DNA of 64,000 bases from Chryseobacterium indoltheticum (GTDB lineage: Bacteria > Bacteroidota > Bacteroidia > Flavobacteriales > Weeksellaceae), in NCBI RefSeq assembly GCF_003815915.1, contig NZ_CP033929.1, positions 868,001 to 932,000 of the forward strand, given 5' to 3'. The notes below the pieces were generated by a model, which saw only the letters and a list, made by a program, of their open reading frames with translations, did no database searches and was not told where the DNA came from. Position 1 is the stretch's first letter. Every line of letters begins with the position of its first letter. This document shows, one piece after another, positions 1 to 9,068 of this stretch. The translations under genes were made by a program, and so were the position numbers.

Positions 1-23
1 CCTGAGCAGCAAGGACAGATCAT
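1..23 (-). CDS. Start of a probable YchJ/SEC-C family protein (partial)
   Basis: Only the first seven codons and part of an eighth are inside the window; they read MICPCCSG. This N-terminal CPC(C/G)SG pattern is the zinc-binding SEC-C signature that opens YchJ (UPF0225) family proteins. The ATG is at 21-23 and an exact TAnnTTTG promoter element lies 21 bases upstream of it. The rest of the gene is beyond the left edge, so the family call rests on this motif alone. Another short cysteine-rich N-terminus is possible. Confidence 0.45.
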
Positions 24-43
24 TTTTTTGAAATTTTAAAATA

Positions 44-51
44 CAAATGTA
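44..51 (-). promoter_or_regulatory. Bacteroidetes -7 promoter element for the partial gene at the left edge
   Basis: On the minus strand the bases read TACATTTG, an exact match to the Bacteroidetes consensus TAnnTTTG. It sits 21 bases upstream of the ATG at 21-23. No clear -33 TTG was found. Confidence 0.5.
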
Positions 52-151
52 CACGAATATTTTTGCGCTAATTTCATAAAGCTTTATCTCTCGTTGATTT
101 TGCACGTTTTATAAATTGGGCACTCTTAAAAATATTTGCGTTTAAAAAAAA

Positions 152-175
152 AGAAGCAATTCTTAGAATGCTTCT
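152..175 (-). terminator. Rho-independent terminator of the 188-1452 gene pair
   Basis: AGAAGCA and TGCTTCT form a 7-bp stem around a short loop. On the minus strand it is followed by a run of nine T residues, 12 bases after the stop codon of the gene ending at 188. Confidence 0.75.
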
Positions 176-187
176 CACTTGTTTTTA

Positions 188-610
188 TTAATTTTCATCT
201 TCAATTTTTGTATCAACAAAAGAATATTCGTTATTTATCATATCCATTGACATGTTTTTTGATTTAAACTTTATATGTGATTTGTCAGGAACTTCGTAAG
301 TATAAACATCTGTATTCCCTGAATTAAAATGAAGTTCATGAAATTCGCCATTTTCTACCCACCATTGTCCTTTCTCAATGTGCTGATTTATTTCACAGTT
401 CTGAACTGTAGTAAAAATAAGGGTGAAAGTTCCGTCTTCTTTTCTGTCCATTACCCACAGTTTTTCCATTCCATCAATCTGTTGGTCTTTTTCGCTACCT
501 TTCCACAATCCGACGAGTTTTTTGTCAATTTTATTGGATTGCGGCTTGGTTTTTTGTGCATAAATAGTCCCAAATACTAAAATTAGTGTGCTTAAAATAA
601 TTTTTTTCAT
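188..610 (-). CDS. Secreted lipocalin-like hypothetical protein
   Basis: The product has 140 residues. Residues 1-19 are a signal peptide (MKKIILSTLILVFGTIYAQ) ending in the usual flavobacterial A-Q site. The mature part starts with the lipocalin-like phrase LVGLWKG followed by alternating strands rich in Trp, Thr and Phe, as in small DUF-type lipocalin-like proteins that bind hydrophobic ligands. No catalytic motif is visible. The gene follows the one at 613-1452 with a 2-base gap, so the two are probably co-transcribed, and it ends in a terminator. Function is unknown; the lipocalin-like fold is inferred from the N-terminal motif and length only. Confidence 0.6.
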   Translation of the reverse strand: MKKIILSTLILVFGTIYAQKTKPQSNKIDKKLVGLWKGSEKDQQIDGMEKLWVMDRKEDGTFTLIFTTVQNCEINQHIEKGQWWVENGEFHELHFNSGNTDVYTYEVPDKSHIKFKSKNMSMDMINNEYSFVDTKIEDEN

Positions 611-612
611 AT

Positions 613-1452
613 TTATTTAAAATGTATTGTCATTCTCATCTCGCTGTTTACTGGTATTCCTGAACTTTTTGCTGGAATCCATTTTGTTTTCTGAACGAAT
701 TCTTTTAATTCATTTATGAAATAAGACGAATATCTGTAGTTTTTTTTATTTTGAAAGGTAATATCAATTTTAGTGTCTGAAATTTTCCCGGTTTTATATA
801 AGATGAAACCCGCAGACATAGAGGAATAAAGTTCATTATCTTTTCTAAATTCAAAATCATTGGGATACTCTACATTTTGCCAGAAATGTTTTTTGCTAGT
901 GGTGAAAAAGTCATTATAATCCTTATCGCCAGGATATCGGGAAACCCAGTCACATTCTTCAAATCTGTAAATTTTATCAGGATTTGTCTTTACAAACTGA
1001 ATTTCTGCTATTGATCGCAGTGAATCAATAAATGTTGAACCGTATTTTATATCAATCTCTTCCTGCATTATGCGAGCGTAACAATTTTGAATATTTGAAG
1101 GAACGGTACAATAGCTTAATGTAGTATCAACTTCAATATTATATTTTTTTAATAATTCGTTCATTTCTGCATTCCCTTTATGTTCTTCTACCATTCCAAA
1201 ATAGTGAAAGAAAACCAATTTGTTTTTTTCAATATCTGCTGCTGCTCTCTTGGTTTCCGATTGACATGTTGAATCCCAATATTTTTTTTCGTCGCTAAAA
1301 ATTTTGGCTAATTCTTTATAGGGTATCGTATCATATATGACATAATAAAAAGATTCTGACTTGTTTTCAAATCTTTTATTTTTCATTGTGAAACAAGTCA
1401 GAATAATTATGGATGAAAAGAAGGTTGCTTTTACACCAATATTTGATATCAT
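613..1452 (-). CDS. Hypothetical secreted protein with TonB-C-like C-terminus
   Basis: The product has 279 residues. The N-terminus has a short hydrophobic segment (FFSSIIILTCF, about residues 11-21) that may be a signal peptide or membrane anchor. The last 70 residues resemble the TonB C-terminal fold used in many Bacteroidetes energy-transducer-like proteins: a KTGKISDTKI segment, then WIPAKSSGIPVNSEMRMTIHF, which fits the W-x-PA-x-x-x-G-x-PV pattern. The middle (residues 40-190) matches nothing I recognise. It lies upstream of the lipocalin-like gene in the same operon and 12 bases after the M3 peptidase gene. A real TonB role is unlikely, because no proline-rich periplasmic spacer is present. 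Confidence 0.5.
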   Translation of the reverse strand: MISNIGVKATFFSSIIILTCFTMKNKRFENKSESFYYVIYDTIPYKELAKIFSDEKKYWDSTCQSETKRAAADIEKNKLVFFHYFGMVEEHKGNAEMNELLKKYNIEVDTTLSYCTVPSNIQNCYARIMQEEIDIKYGSTFIDSLRSIAEIQFVKTNPDKIYRFEECDWVSRYPGDKDYNDFFTTSKKHFWQNVEYPNDFEFRKDNELYSSMSAGFILYKTGKISDTKIDITFQNKKNYRYSSYFINELKEFVQKTKWIPAKSSGIPVNSEMRMTIHFK

Positions 1453-1464
1453 TTATGATATTTT

Positions 1465-3612
1465 TTATTTAATAAAACCTCTGTTTCTCAACAACGGCTT
1501 AATATCCGGATCGTGACCTGTAAAATCTCTGAATGCCTGATTTAGATCTACAGAATTTCCTACAGAAAGAATGTATTTTCTGAAACGGTCACCGTTTTCT
1601 CTTGTAAGACCACCATTATTTTTAATCCATTCCCAAGCGTCATTATCTAAAGTTTCAGACCATAAATAAGCGTAATATCCTGCAGAATATCCACCGCCCC
1701 AAATGTGTGCAAAATAAGGGGTATGATATCTCGGAGGAACAGTTGCCAAAGTAAATCCGTGGCTAGCTAAAGACTGTTTTTCAAAATCTAAAACAGAAAG
1801 CAATTGATTTTCGCTGGTTACCGAATGCCAATCCATATCTAAAGCAGCTGCAGAAACCAATTCTGTCGTCATATAGCCTTGGTTAAATGTAGATGCTTTT
1901 TTAATTTTATCAACCAAAGCCTGTGGAATGGGTTGTTTTGTTTCGTAATGAATTGCATAATTTTTCAGAACTACAGGATCTAAAGCCCAATGTTCGTTAA
2001 TCTGAGAAGGGAATTCCACAAAATCTCTCGGTACATTAGTTCCTGAAAGTGATGGATATTTCTGGCTCGCAAACATTCCGTGGATAGAGTGACCAAACTC
2101 ATGGAAAATCGTTGAAACATCATCATAACTAATTAAAGACGGTTTTCCCGGAGCCGGTTTCTGATAATTATAACAGTTTACAATTACAGGTTTTGTTCCT
2201 AAAAGATAAGATTGCTCAACGTAGTTGCTCATCCACGCTCCGCCACTTTTAGAATCTCTTGTGTAGAAATCAAGATAATAAATGGCAATAGATTTTCCGT
2301 CATGATCGAAAACTTCGTAGGTTACAACATCTGGATGATAAACCGGAAGATCTGTTCTTTTCTTAAACGTTAATCCATAGAATTTTTCGGCAGCGAAGAA
2401 AACTCCTTTTTCAAGAACGGTTGTAATTTCAAAATAAGGTTTAATCTGATTTTCATCTAAATCAAATTTTGCTTTTCTTACCTGTTCAGCATAGAAATTC
2501 CAGTCCCAAGGTTCTACTTTAAAACCTCCTTTTTGCTGATCGATCAGATCCTGAATGTCTTTTGCTTCACGTCTTGCCGTTTCTACCGCCGGAGTTGCAA
2601 TTTGATTCATCAACTTTACAGCAGCTTCAGGATTTTTGGCCATCTGATCCTGCAATTTCCATTCTGAAAAACTTTTTTTACCTAAAATCTGAGCTTTTTT
2701 AAGTCTTAGTTTTGCTAATTTTTCAATGGTTTCACGAGTATCGTTTGCATCACCTTTTTCAGCTCTTTGCCACGATGCTTTGAATAGTTTTTCTCTTGTT
2801 GCTCTGTTTTTCAGATTTTGCAAAAGGGGCTGTTGCGTGGTGTTCTGTAAAGCTAAAAGATATTTTCCGGGTTGTCCTGCATTTTTTGCGTTGCTTGCAG
2901 CAGCTTCAATTTCATCTGTTGAAAGACCGTCTAATTCTTTAGCATCAGAAAAGAAAACGCCACCTTGCTTTCTCGCTTCCAATAATTTATTTGAATATTG
3001 AGTGGAAAGTGATGCCAATTCCTGATTGACTTGCTTTAATTTTTCTTTGTCAGCCGCAGAAAGATTAGCACCTGCGATTTCAAAATTTTGTTTGTAGAAT
3101 TGTAATAATCTTTTGCTTTCAGAATCTAAACCGTTTTCTGTGATTGATTTAATTCTTTTATAAAGATTTTCATTGAGGAACATTTTATCAGAATGTGCTG
3201 CGAAAATTGGTGCATATTCTTCATCCAAAGCCTGTAAAGTAGGATTTGTATTCGCACTTGTTAGATTTGAAAATGTGATAAATGTTCTTTTCAAAACTTC
3301 ACCGCTTTTTTCTAATGCAACAATGGTGTTTTCAAAAGTTGCAGCTTCGCTATTGTTTGAGATTTTCAAAATTTCGGCATCGTGTTGTTTTAATCCAAAT
3401 TCGAATGCCGGCTTGAAATGTTCATTTTTAATTTTATCAAACTCGGGAGCTTCATACTGAAGTTTGCTTTTCTTCATAAAAGGATTGGAAGAAAGTGATG
3501 CGTCCGGAACAGGCATTTCCTGTTTTATGTCGTTTGTTTTCATTGTGGTACAAGAATAATTGAATGCCAAAGCAGAAATTAACAATACTGATGAAATATT
3601 TTTCATGGGCAA
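1465..3612 (-). CDS. M3 family oligopeptidase (Dcp/oligopeptidase A type)
   Basis: The product has 715 residues, the usual size for an M3 peptidyl-dipeptidase. The zinc site HEFGH is at about residues 504-508 (HExxH), followed by the third-ligand region around NEHWALDP. Downstream motifs HTPYFAHIWGGGYSAGYYAY and the C-terminal DFTGHDPDIKPLLRNRGF are typical of Dcp-like enzymes, which remove dipeptides or cut short peptides. The N-terminus carries a lipobox-like signal (ALAFNYSC at about 15-22), so the enzyme is probably a periplasmic lipoprotein, as is common in Flavobacteria. The initiator could be residue 1 or the second Met at residue 3. It may be co-transcribed with the two genes downstream. 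Confidence 0.93.
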   Translation of the reverse strand: MPMKNISSVLLISALAFNYSCTTMKTNDIKQEMPVPDASLSSNPFMKKSKLQYEAPEFDKIKNEHFKPAFEFGLKQHDAEILKISNNSEAATFENTIVALEKSGEVLKRTFITFSNLTSANTNPTLQALDEEYAPIFAAHSDKMFLNENLYKRIKSITENGLDSESKRLLQFYKQNFEIAGANLSAADKEKLKQVNQELASLSTQYSNKLLEARKQGGVFFSDAKELDGLSTDEIEAAASNAKNAGQPGKYLLALQNTTQQPLLQNLKNRATREKLFKASWQRAEKGDANDTRETIEKLAKLRLKKAQILGKKSFSEWKLQDQMAKNPEAAVKLMNQIATPAVETARREAKDIQDLIDQQKGGFKVEPWDWNFYAEQVRKAKFDLDENQIKPYFEITTVLEKGVFFAAEKFYGLTFKKRTDLPVYHPDVVTYEVFDHDGKSIAIYYLDFYTRDSKSGGAWMSNYVEQSYLLGTKPVIVNCYNYQKPAPGKPSLISYDDVSTIFHEFGHSIHGMFASQKYPSLSGTNVPRDFVEFPSQINEHWALDPVVLKNYAIHYETKQPIPQALVDKIKKASTFNQGYMTTELVSAAALDMDWHSVTSENQLLSVLDFEKQSLASHGFTLATVPPRYHTPYFAHIWGGGYSAGYYAYLWSETLDNDAWEWIKNNGGLTRENGDRFRKYILSVGNSVDLNQAFRDFTGHDPDIKPLLRNRGFIK

Positions 3613-3750
3613 ATGTTTATTATTTTAAAGGTTATATAGAATCTCTTTTTGATTTTAAAAATTGTTTTATTGTCAATTGTAAGAGATTTTATAATTTAGT
3701 TGTTATTAAAGTATAAAGATATTAAAAACTAAACTTCTAAACATTAAAAC

Positions 3751-4560
3751 ATGAAATACACAGCAATTTTACTTTTTTCGGGACTACTGATTGTCACTTC
3801 TTGCAAGAAAAATGAGAACAGAGAAGGGAAATCAACTTGGTTACCCGACGTTACCAATAAAGATCACGGATCTTTAAAACAAAAAGAATTTAAAGGAGAT
3901 TTTAATGAAATAGAAGTTTCTCAGGCTATTGAAGCTGAAATTATTAAATCTGATGTTGAACGAGTGGTAATTTCTGCACCTGCAAATATTATTGATGAAG
4001 TTTTGGTAGATAACAGTGGCGGTGAGCTTCATATTCACTATAAAACTGGTGTGCGTGTGATGAATACGAATAATGTGAAAGCAAAAATTTATGCTAAAGA
4101 TTTTAAAAAACTTGAGGCCAACTCTGCAGCAATAATTGTCGTTAGAGATCAGTTCACGCAGGAGAAAACAGATATCGAAATTTCTAGTGCAGCTCATATT
4201 TCAGGGAAACTTGAAGCCAATGATATGGAGATTGATGCGGGAAGCAGCGCTACTTTCAAAGGGCAAATCTGGGCGGTAAATCTTAGTGTTGAAGCTTCTT
4301 CAGCGGCAGATGTTACAATTTCAGGAAAAGCTAAGAATGCAAATCTTACTTCATCTTCAGGAAGCGGTATTTCTGCAAGAGACGTGGTTGCAGAGAATGT
4401 GAAAGCTGAATCTTCAAGTGGGGCAAGTATAGAAATTACTGTTTCCTCAAAATTTGAAGGCCACGCATCTTCGGGCGGAAGTGTGAAAGGTATCAAAAAA
4501 GGAAATGTAACTACTGTAAGCAAAGAAGAAAGCAGTGGTGGAAGCGTATATCTGCAATAA
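3751..4560 (+). CDS. Head-GIN domain lipoprotein (DUF2807)
   Basis: The product has 269 residues. It has a lipoprotein signal with lipobox at VTSC (residues 15-18), then a DUF2807 putative auto-transporter adhesin head-GIN domain. The domain begins at FKGDFNEIEVSQAIEAEI and runs as a right-handed beta-helix-like series of short repeats with many Ser, Gly and Ala residues (SSAAHISG, ASSAADVTISG, SSSGASIEI). Such proteins are outer-membrane or periplasmic lipoproteins of unknown role in Bacteroidetes. The gene is divergent from the M3 peptidase and converges on the antiporter gene with a single base between the stop codons. Confidence 0.85.
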   Translation: MKYTAILLFSGLLIVTSCKKNENREGKSTWLPDVTNKDHGSLKQKEFKGDFNEIEVSQAIEAEIIKSDVERVVISAPANIIDEVLVDNSGGELHIHYKTGVRVMNTNNVKAKIYAKDFKKLEANSAAIIVVRDQFTQEKTDIEISSAAHISGKLEANDMEIDAGSSATFKGQIWAVNLSVEASSAADVTISGKAKNANLTSSSGSGISARDVVAENVKAESSSGASIEITVSSKFEGHASSGGSVKGIKKGNVTTVSKEESSGGSVYLQ

Positions 4561-4561
4561 T

Positions 4562-6445
4562 TTATTGTGGGGTTTCTTCATCCTCGTCTTCATCTGTTGA
4601 TGAGGTTTCCCAGTCTTTATTTTCAAAATTTAAATTATCATAAGCCAATAAATCCTCCTCTCGCTGGAGGATTTCTTTTGTGGTAAAAAGACGTATATCT
4701 TCGTCATCTTTTGACTTTGCCAATTTTCGGATTGATGCCTTATCGATTGCCATAAATCTTTGCCCAAGACGTCTTGCTGCATATTTTCGCATCCCGGTTT
4801 CATGTAAAACATCAATGGCCATATCAACAGCGGTGCCTAATGTTTCACGGTAAATATTATCAATTCCGTTGTCTAGATAAGCGTACGCATCTATTCTGTT
4901 TTTAGCGCGTACAAATATTTTCACATCAGGATATTGCTCACGAACCAAATCGGCAACAAATCTATTATCGTCGGGATCATCAAGACACAAAACCAGAATT
5001 TCGGCTTCTTCAATTCCGGCAGCCCTCAAAACGGGAATTCTTGTTGCATCTCCATAATAGACCTTAAAACCGTAACTTCTCAATAGTTTTACCCTGTCAG
5101 AATCTCTATCGAGAACGGTCGCTGATATTTTATTAGCCTTAAGAAGTCTTCCTACGGTGCTTCCAAAGTGACCGAAACCGACAATGATGATTTTTTTCTG
5201 TGAAATATTACGATCACGAATATCAAAATCTGACTTTACTTCCGGAATCTTTTTGATGAACTTCGGAGTAATCAGCCTGTCATTAATAATTAAAAGAATT
5301 GGTGTAATACACATGGTGATTGCAGTTACTGCCATCATTTGAGCATTCATTTTTGCATCAAAAAGATAAAGATCTGAAGCGTAATTTATAAGTACAAAAG
5401 CAAATTCTCCAACCTGGGAAAGGGCAAAAGCATAAAATAAACTTTGTGGAGTATCAATTTTAAAGAACTTTCCGATTGCAAAAAGTACAAAGAATTTCAC
5501 CGCTAAAACGACAAAAACAGTACTGAAAATGAAAACAGGATCTTGAGCGATCACATTAAAATTCATCGTAGAGCCAACACTTACAAAAAATACGGCAAGA
5601 AGAAGGCCTTTAAACGGATCGATGTGTGCTTCCAGCTCATGACGGAACTCGCTGTTTGCCAACATGACGCCTGCTAAAAATGCTCCTAAAGCCGGGGATA
5701 ATCCGATAGCAACCATTAATTCTGAAACTCCTATCACCAGAAATAGGGAAGAGGCAGTTAATAATTCCGTCATTCCTGCTTTTGAGACGTATCTTAAAAA
5801 GGGAACAAAAACATATCTTCCCAATAAGATTAAAATAACTACACCAAAAATTACGGTTCCTGCCTGAAGCCATTCCGGAAGTTTCTGAATTAAGATCTGA
5901 ACTTCATTATCATGATGCCTCGCTTTGTAATTGGCGATGACAGGTAAAATCGCCAAAATAGGAATAACAGCGATATCCTGAAATAAAAGTGTCGAAAAGG
6001 AAGCTTCGCCAGCTGTAGTTTTAAGATTATTTTTTTCCTGTAAGGTTTGTAAAACAATTGCAGTTGACGATAATGCAAAACACATGGCAATGGTAACGGC
6101 TTTGTCGATTTTCCAGCCAGCCAAAAAAAAGATCAGGAAAAGTATCGAAATGGTAAGAGCCATCTGCGTAAGACCGAGTCCTACAATTTTCTTCCGCATT
6201 TCCCAGAATTTCCGCGGTTCCAGTTCTAATCCGACTAAAAAAAGCAACATGATAACTCCAAATTCACTGGCGTGCATAATGTTGTTTACATCATGTCCGG
6301 TTAATCTTAAAACATACGGTCCGATGATAATTCCGCCTAAAATATAGCCAATCACCGAGCTTAACCCTAATTTTCTTGCCAACGGAACCATGATAATGGC
6401 AACGCCCAAAAAGAGTAAGGTGTTCATCGCTAAGGTAGATTCCAT
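4562..6445 (-). CDS. CPA2-family K+/H+ antiporter with RCK (TrkA-N) domain, KefB/KefC-like
   Basis: The product has 627 residues. Residues 1-380 hold about 12 membrane segments of the Na+/H+ exchanger fold, including the motifs GYILGGIIIGPYVL and SPALGAFLAGVMLANSEF. Residues about 410-530 form a cytosolic TrkA-N/RCK Rossmann domain starting at IIIVGFGHFGSTVGRLL and containing YYGDATRIPVLRAAGI. The C-terminal tail is acidic. Proteins of this type move K+ out in exchange for H+ under control of a nucleotide- or glutathione-binding domain. One base separates it from the upstream KefF-like gene, which argues for an operon and for a Kef-type electrophile or pH response. The ion specificity is inferred. 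Confidence 0.9.
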   Translation of the reverse strand: MESTLAMNTLLFLGVAIIMVPLARKLGLSSVIGYILGGIIIGPYVLRLTGHDVNNIMHASEFGVIMLLFLVGLELEPRKFWEMRKKIVGLGLTQMALTISILFLIFFLAGWKIDKAVTIAMCFALSSTAIVLQTLQEKNNLKTTAGEASFSTLLFQDIAVIPILAILPVIANYKARHHDNEVQILIQKLPEWLQAGTVIFGVVILILLGRYVFVPFLRYVSKAGMTELLTASSLFLVIGVSELMVAIGLSPALGAFLAGVMLANSEFRHELEAHIDPFKGLLLAVFFVSVGSTMNFNVIAQDPVFIFSTVFVVLAVKFFVLFAIGKFFKIDTPQSLFYAFALSQVGEFAFVLINYASDLYLFDAKMNAQMMAVTAITMCITPILLIINDRLITPKFIKKIPEVKSDFDIRDRNISQKKIIIVGFGHFGSTVGRLLKANKISATVLDRDSDRVKLLRSYGFKVYYGDATRIPVLRAAGIEEAEILVLCLDDPDDNRFVADLVREQYPDVKIFVRAKNRIDAYAYLDNGIDNIYRETLGTAVDMAIDVLHETGMRKYAARRLGQRFMAIDKASIRKLAKSKDDEDIRLFTTKEILQREEDLLAYDNLNFENKDWETSSTDEDEDEETPQ

Positions 6446-6446
6446 A

Positions 6447-6968
6447 TTATTGATTTAGGGTTTCGACAAATTTCTTTTTCTGTAAAATAATTTCTTTTTT
6501 TGACAATTTATTGGCTTCGTAAACGACGGTAATGTCTTTGATATTGGCATTAAAAACATTCAGTGAAACGACCAAACTGCTGATCAATTCGTCGATGGTA
6601 TATTTGTAAGTTCCTTCTTTTGAAAATGATCTTTCTTTTCCGCCCGTTGTCACAACGATGTAGACTTCTTTGTTTTCGAGAGGATTATTTTCGCCTTCTT
6701 TGATCCAGTTTCTGTCGAAAACTTCATCAATCCATAATTTTAGTAAAGGAGGAATTCCGAACCAAATAATAGGAAACTGAAAAATAAAACGGTCATATTG
6801 CTGCAGTCTTTTCCGTTCTCTGAAAGCTGCAATATGAAAATCGGGATATTCTTCGTACAGATCACGAAGTGTAAAATGTTGATGACGAACGTAGAAATTG
6901 ATTAACTCCACATTTGAGGTAGAATGTTCCAAATAAGGATGGGCAAAAACCACCAGCGTTTTCTTCAT
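6447..6968 (-). CDS. KefF-like NAD(P)H oxidoreductase (flavodoxin-fold)
   Basis: The product has 173 residues and the flavodoxin-like fold of the NQO/KefF family. It has VFAHPYLEHSTSN near the N-terminus (the FMN/FAD phosphate loop region), FQFPIIWFGIPPLLKLWIDE at about 90-109, and VVTTGGKERSF at about 130. In Escherichia coli, KefF binds KefC, activates it and reduces quinones. Here the gene lies directly upstream of the antiporter, with one base between them, so the same ancillary role is likely. I have not given a gene symbol because the antiporter is only KefB/C-like. Confidence 0.85.
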   Translation of the reverse strand: MKKTLVVFAHPYLEHSTSNVELINFYVRHQHFTLRDLYEEYPDFHIAAFRERKRLQQYDRFIFQFPIIWFGIPPLLKLWIDEVFDRNWIKEGENNPLENKEVYIVVTTGGKERSFSKEGTYKYTIDELISSLVVSLNVFNANIKDITVVYEANKLSKKEIILQKKKFVETLNQ

Positions 6969-7173
6969 AGAACCCGTTTTCAGTAAAAATAATGAAAATT
7001 GAGAGAAATATGAATAATTATGATAAGTTTAATTGAATTTTAATTGAGGAAACAGAGAATTAAAGAATAGAATTAAAATTATTTTCCGTGTGTAAGCTTA
7101 ATTACTTTTCCATGTTTGAAGTTGATAAAGATAAGAACAGTTCCATGTGACGGAAGTTTCATATTTTATTTTT

Positions 7174-7977
7174 TTACCATCCACCGGAAGCTCCGCCACC
7201 GCCAAAACTTCCGCCGCTGCCGAATCCTCCAAAACCACCGCCGCCTCGGGAACTTCCACCACCGAATCCGCCGCCAAAACTTCCTGGAAAAGGGAATGGA
7301 AAAAATCCGCCGGGATAATTTCTTCGTCCTCTGCGACTTAGAATAATGTCGCCGTCGTCATCGTTTCCGCCGCCTCGGTTTCCGAAAAAGATAGCGAGGA
7401 TAATAAAAATAACGAAGGCAATAATGAGTAATTTTGTAACACTTATATCTCCTGATTTATTCTTACTAGCAATCGGTTTGAATTTTCCCTGAACCGCCTC
7501 CATGATAGCATTAGTGCCTCCATTGATGCCTTCATACCATTTTCCCTGTCTGAAATTTGGCGTAACGATGTAGTCTAAAATCTGCCCGGCAACTGAGGCT
7601 GTTAAATATTGCTCCACCGCTCTTCCCTGCTGAATCGACATCGTTCTGTCGTCTTTAGCAATCAGAAAAACAACTCCGTTATCGACATCTTTTTGGCCGA
7701 TTCCCCATTTTTCACCAAACATTGTTGCTAAATAATTCACATCTTCACCTTTTGTGGATGGAATAATAATAATTTCAATTTCTGTTGAGGTAGAATCTGC
7801 GAATTTGATGAGTTTGTTATTCAGTTCATTCTTTTCCTGCGCCGTAAGTAAATTTGCCTCGTCATAAACAGGGTATAAAACTGCAGGTTTTTCAGGAATA
7901 GTGTACTGTGCTGATAAAAAACCATAACAGCAAACTAAGATGAATGTGAAAAATATTTTAAGAGAATGTAATCTCAT
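7174..7977 (-). CDS. TPM-domain membrane protein, YgcG-like
   Basis: The product has 267 residues. A signal peptide (about 1-23, ending LSAQ) precedes a TPM domain (about 30-170, opening VYDEANLLTAQEKNELNNKL and containing KWGIGQKDVDNGVVFLI and DRTMSIQQG). One transmembrane helix follows at about 185-200, then a Gly/Ser/Phe-rich tail (GGGFGGGSSRGGGGFGGFG) as in YgcG-type proteins. TPM proteins may help photosystem or membrane-protein repair in other organisms, but the bacterial role is uncertain. The start codon overlaps the end of the next TPM gene by 20 bases, and LemA lies upstream, giving the common LemA-TPM-TPM operon. Confidence 0.88.
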   Translation of the reverse strand: MRLHSLKIFFTFILVCCYGFLSAQYTIPEKPAVLYPVYDEANLLTAQEKNELNNKLIKFADSTSTEIEIIIIPSTKGEDVNYLATMFGEKWGIGQKDVDNGVVFLIAKDDRTMSIQQGRAVEQYLTASVAGQILDYIVTPNFRQGKWYEGINGGTNAIMEAVQGKFKPIASKNKSGDISVTKLLIIAFVIFIILAIFFGNRGGGNDDDGDIILSRRGRRNYPGGFFPFPFPGSFGGGFGGGSSRGGGGFGGFGSGGSFGGGGASGGW

Positions 7978-8386
7978 TGGGTAATTCGTTGTGATTTTCT
8001 CCTTTTATTGGAAAATGTTTTTTTAATTCTAAGCCGGTTTCCAGAATTCCGCTTTTCAAAGCCTGATAAAAATGACCTTTTGAAAATTCTGAGGTAATAT
8101 AATCATGCAGATGATCCCAATACGATTGATGTACTTTTTCGTGAATTCCAGAATCGCCGATGATCGTTAAGTATTTTTTCTCAAAATTGACATGAAAAAG
8201 TACTGCGTTTTTTTCGGCGGTTTTATCTTTACATAATTCTTTAAATACCTCAAAAGCGGTTTGCGCAATCTGATCGTTTGTCGTAGAATCGATATGTACA
8301 CGGATTTCTCCGGTAGAATGCTGCTCTGCCGATTGAATGGCTTCTACAAGAGAAGTAATTTGCTGATCTGTTAAAAAACGATTCAT
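7958..8386 (-). CDS. Short TPM-domain protein
   Basis: The product has 142 residues and is almost entirely one TPM domain without a signal peptide. Visible features are IQSAEQHSTGEIRVHID near the N-terminus, NAVLFHVNFEKKYLTIIGD in the middle, and FSKGHFYQALKSGI near the end. The absence of a membrane segment suggests a cytosolic or membrane-associated partner for the larger TPM protein. The start codon overlaps the lemA stop codon by one base and the 3' end overlaps the larger TPM gene, which implies translational coupling in a three-gene operon. Confidence 0.85.
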   Translation of the reverse strand: MNRFLTDQQITSLVEAIQSAEQHSTGEIRVHIDSTTNDQIAQTAFEVFKELCKDKTAEKNAVLFHVNFEKKYLTIIGDSGIHEKVHQSYWDHLHDYITSEFSKGHFYQALKSGILETGLELKKHFPIKGENHNELPNEITFS

Positions 8387-8994
8387 TATTCAGTAAATAC
8401 ACTTGGTGCATTTTCAGCTCCGGCTTGTGCTTTAAATAAAGGTTTTTCTTTGAAATTGGTGAAATTTGCCAGAATATTATTAGGAAACTGCTTGATCGAA
8501 ATATTATAATCTCTCGCAGCATCGTTGTAGTACACGGTTTCTGTTCTGATGCTGTTTTCTATGGCAATATATTCTCTCTGGAAATTGATATACTGCTGAT
8601 CTGCTTTCAGATTTGGGTAAGATTCTACCACGGCCATTAATCGGCTCAATGCTCCGGAAAGTTCACCTTGTGCAGCCTGGAATCTTGCCATATCTTCTTC
8701 CGTTAAATTGGTAGGATTGATATTAATAGAAGTTGCTTTTGAACGGGCTTCCACAACTTTCGTTAATGTTTCCTGCTCAAATTTTGAATATGATTTTACT
8801 GTTCTTTCAAGATTGGGAATTAAGTTGGCTCTTTTCTGATATACCGTTTGTACGTTAGACCATTTTGCATCAACTTTTTGTTCCTGTGCTACAAAGTTGT
8901 TGTAACCGTTTTTTCCCCAGAAAAAAAGTACTCCAACGATAATAAGAAGAGCAATGCCGATGGTTCCGGCGCTCAAGCAACCTTTATTTTTCAT
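8386..8994 (-). CDS. LemA family protein
   Basis: The product has 202 residues. One N-terminal membrane helix (about 9-26) is followed by the LemA helical domain beginning NGYNNFVAQEQKVDAKWSNV, with the family phrase YQKRANLIPNLERTVK and later LMAVVESYPNLKADQQYI. LemA proteins are anchored with their N-terminus outside and a long helical cytosolic domain. They usually sit next to TPM proteins, as here. Function is not established. An exact TAnnTTTG element lies about 30 bases upstream on the minus strand, back to back with the folA promoter, so the LemA-TPM-TPM operon probably starts here. Confidence 0.92.
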   Translation of the reverse strand: MKNKGCLSAGTIGIALLIIVGVLFFWGKNGYNNFVAQEQKVDAKWSNVQTVYQKRANLIPNLERTVKSYSKFEQETLTKVVEARSKATSININPTNLTEEDMARFQAAQGELSGALSRLMAVVESYPNLKADQQYINFQREYIAIENSIRTETVYYNDAARDYNISIKQFPNNILANFTNFKEKPLFKAQAGAENAPSVFTE

Positions 8995-9025
8995 AGTTTA
9001 ATTTTTAATTATTTTTTGTGCTAAC

Positions 9026-9033
9026 CAAATATA
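9026..9033 (-). promoter_or_regulatory. -7 promoter element for the LemA-TPM operon
   Basis: The minus strand reads TATATTTG, an exact TAnnTTTG, 32 bases upstream of the lemA-family ATG. Confidence 0.6.
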
Positions 9034-9045
9034 CAAATTAAGTGC

Positions 9046-9053
9046 TAATTTTG
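9046..9053 (+). promoter_or_regulatory. -7 promoter element for folA
   Basis: TAATTTTG is an exact TAnnTTTG located 15 bases before the folA ATG. It is divergent from, and only 12 bases away from, the element used by the LemA operon. Confidence 0.6.
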
Positions 9054-9068
9054 CAGAAAATTTATTGA

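Noticed and set aside
7116..7346. Plus-strand open frames over the Gly-rich tail of the TPM protein
   Set aside because: They are antisense shadows of the low-complexity Gly/Ser-coding region and show no family features.
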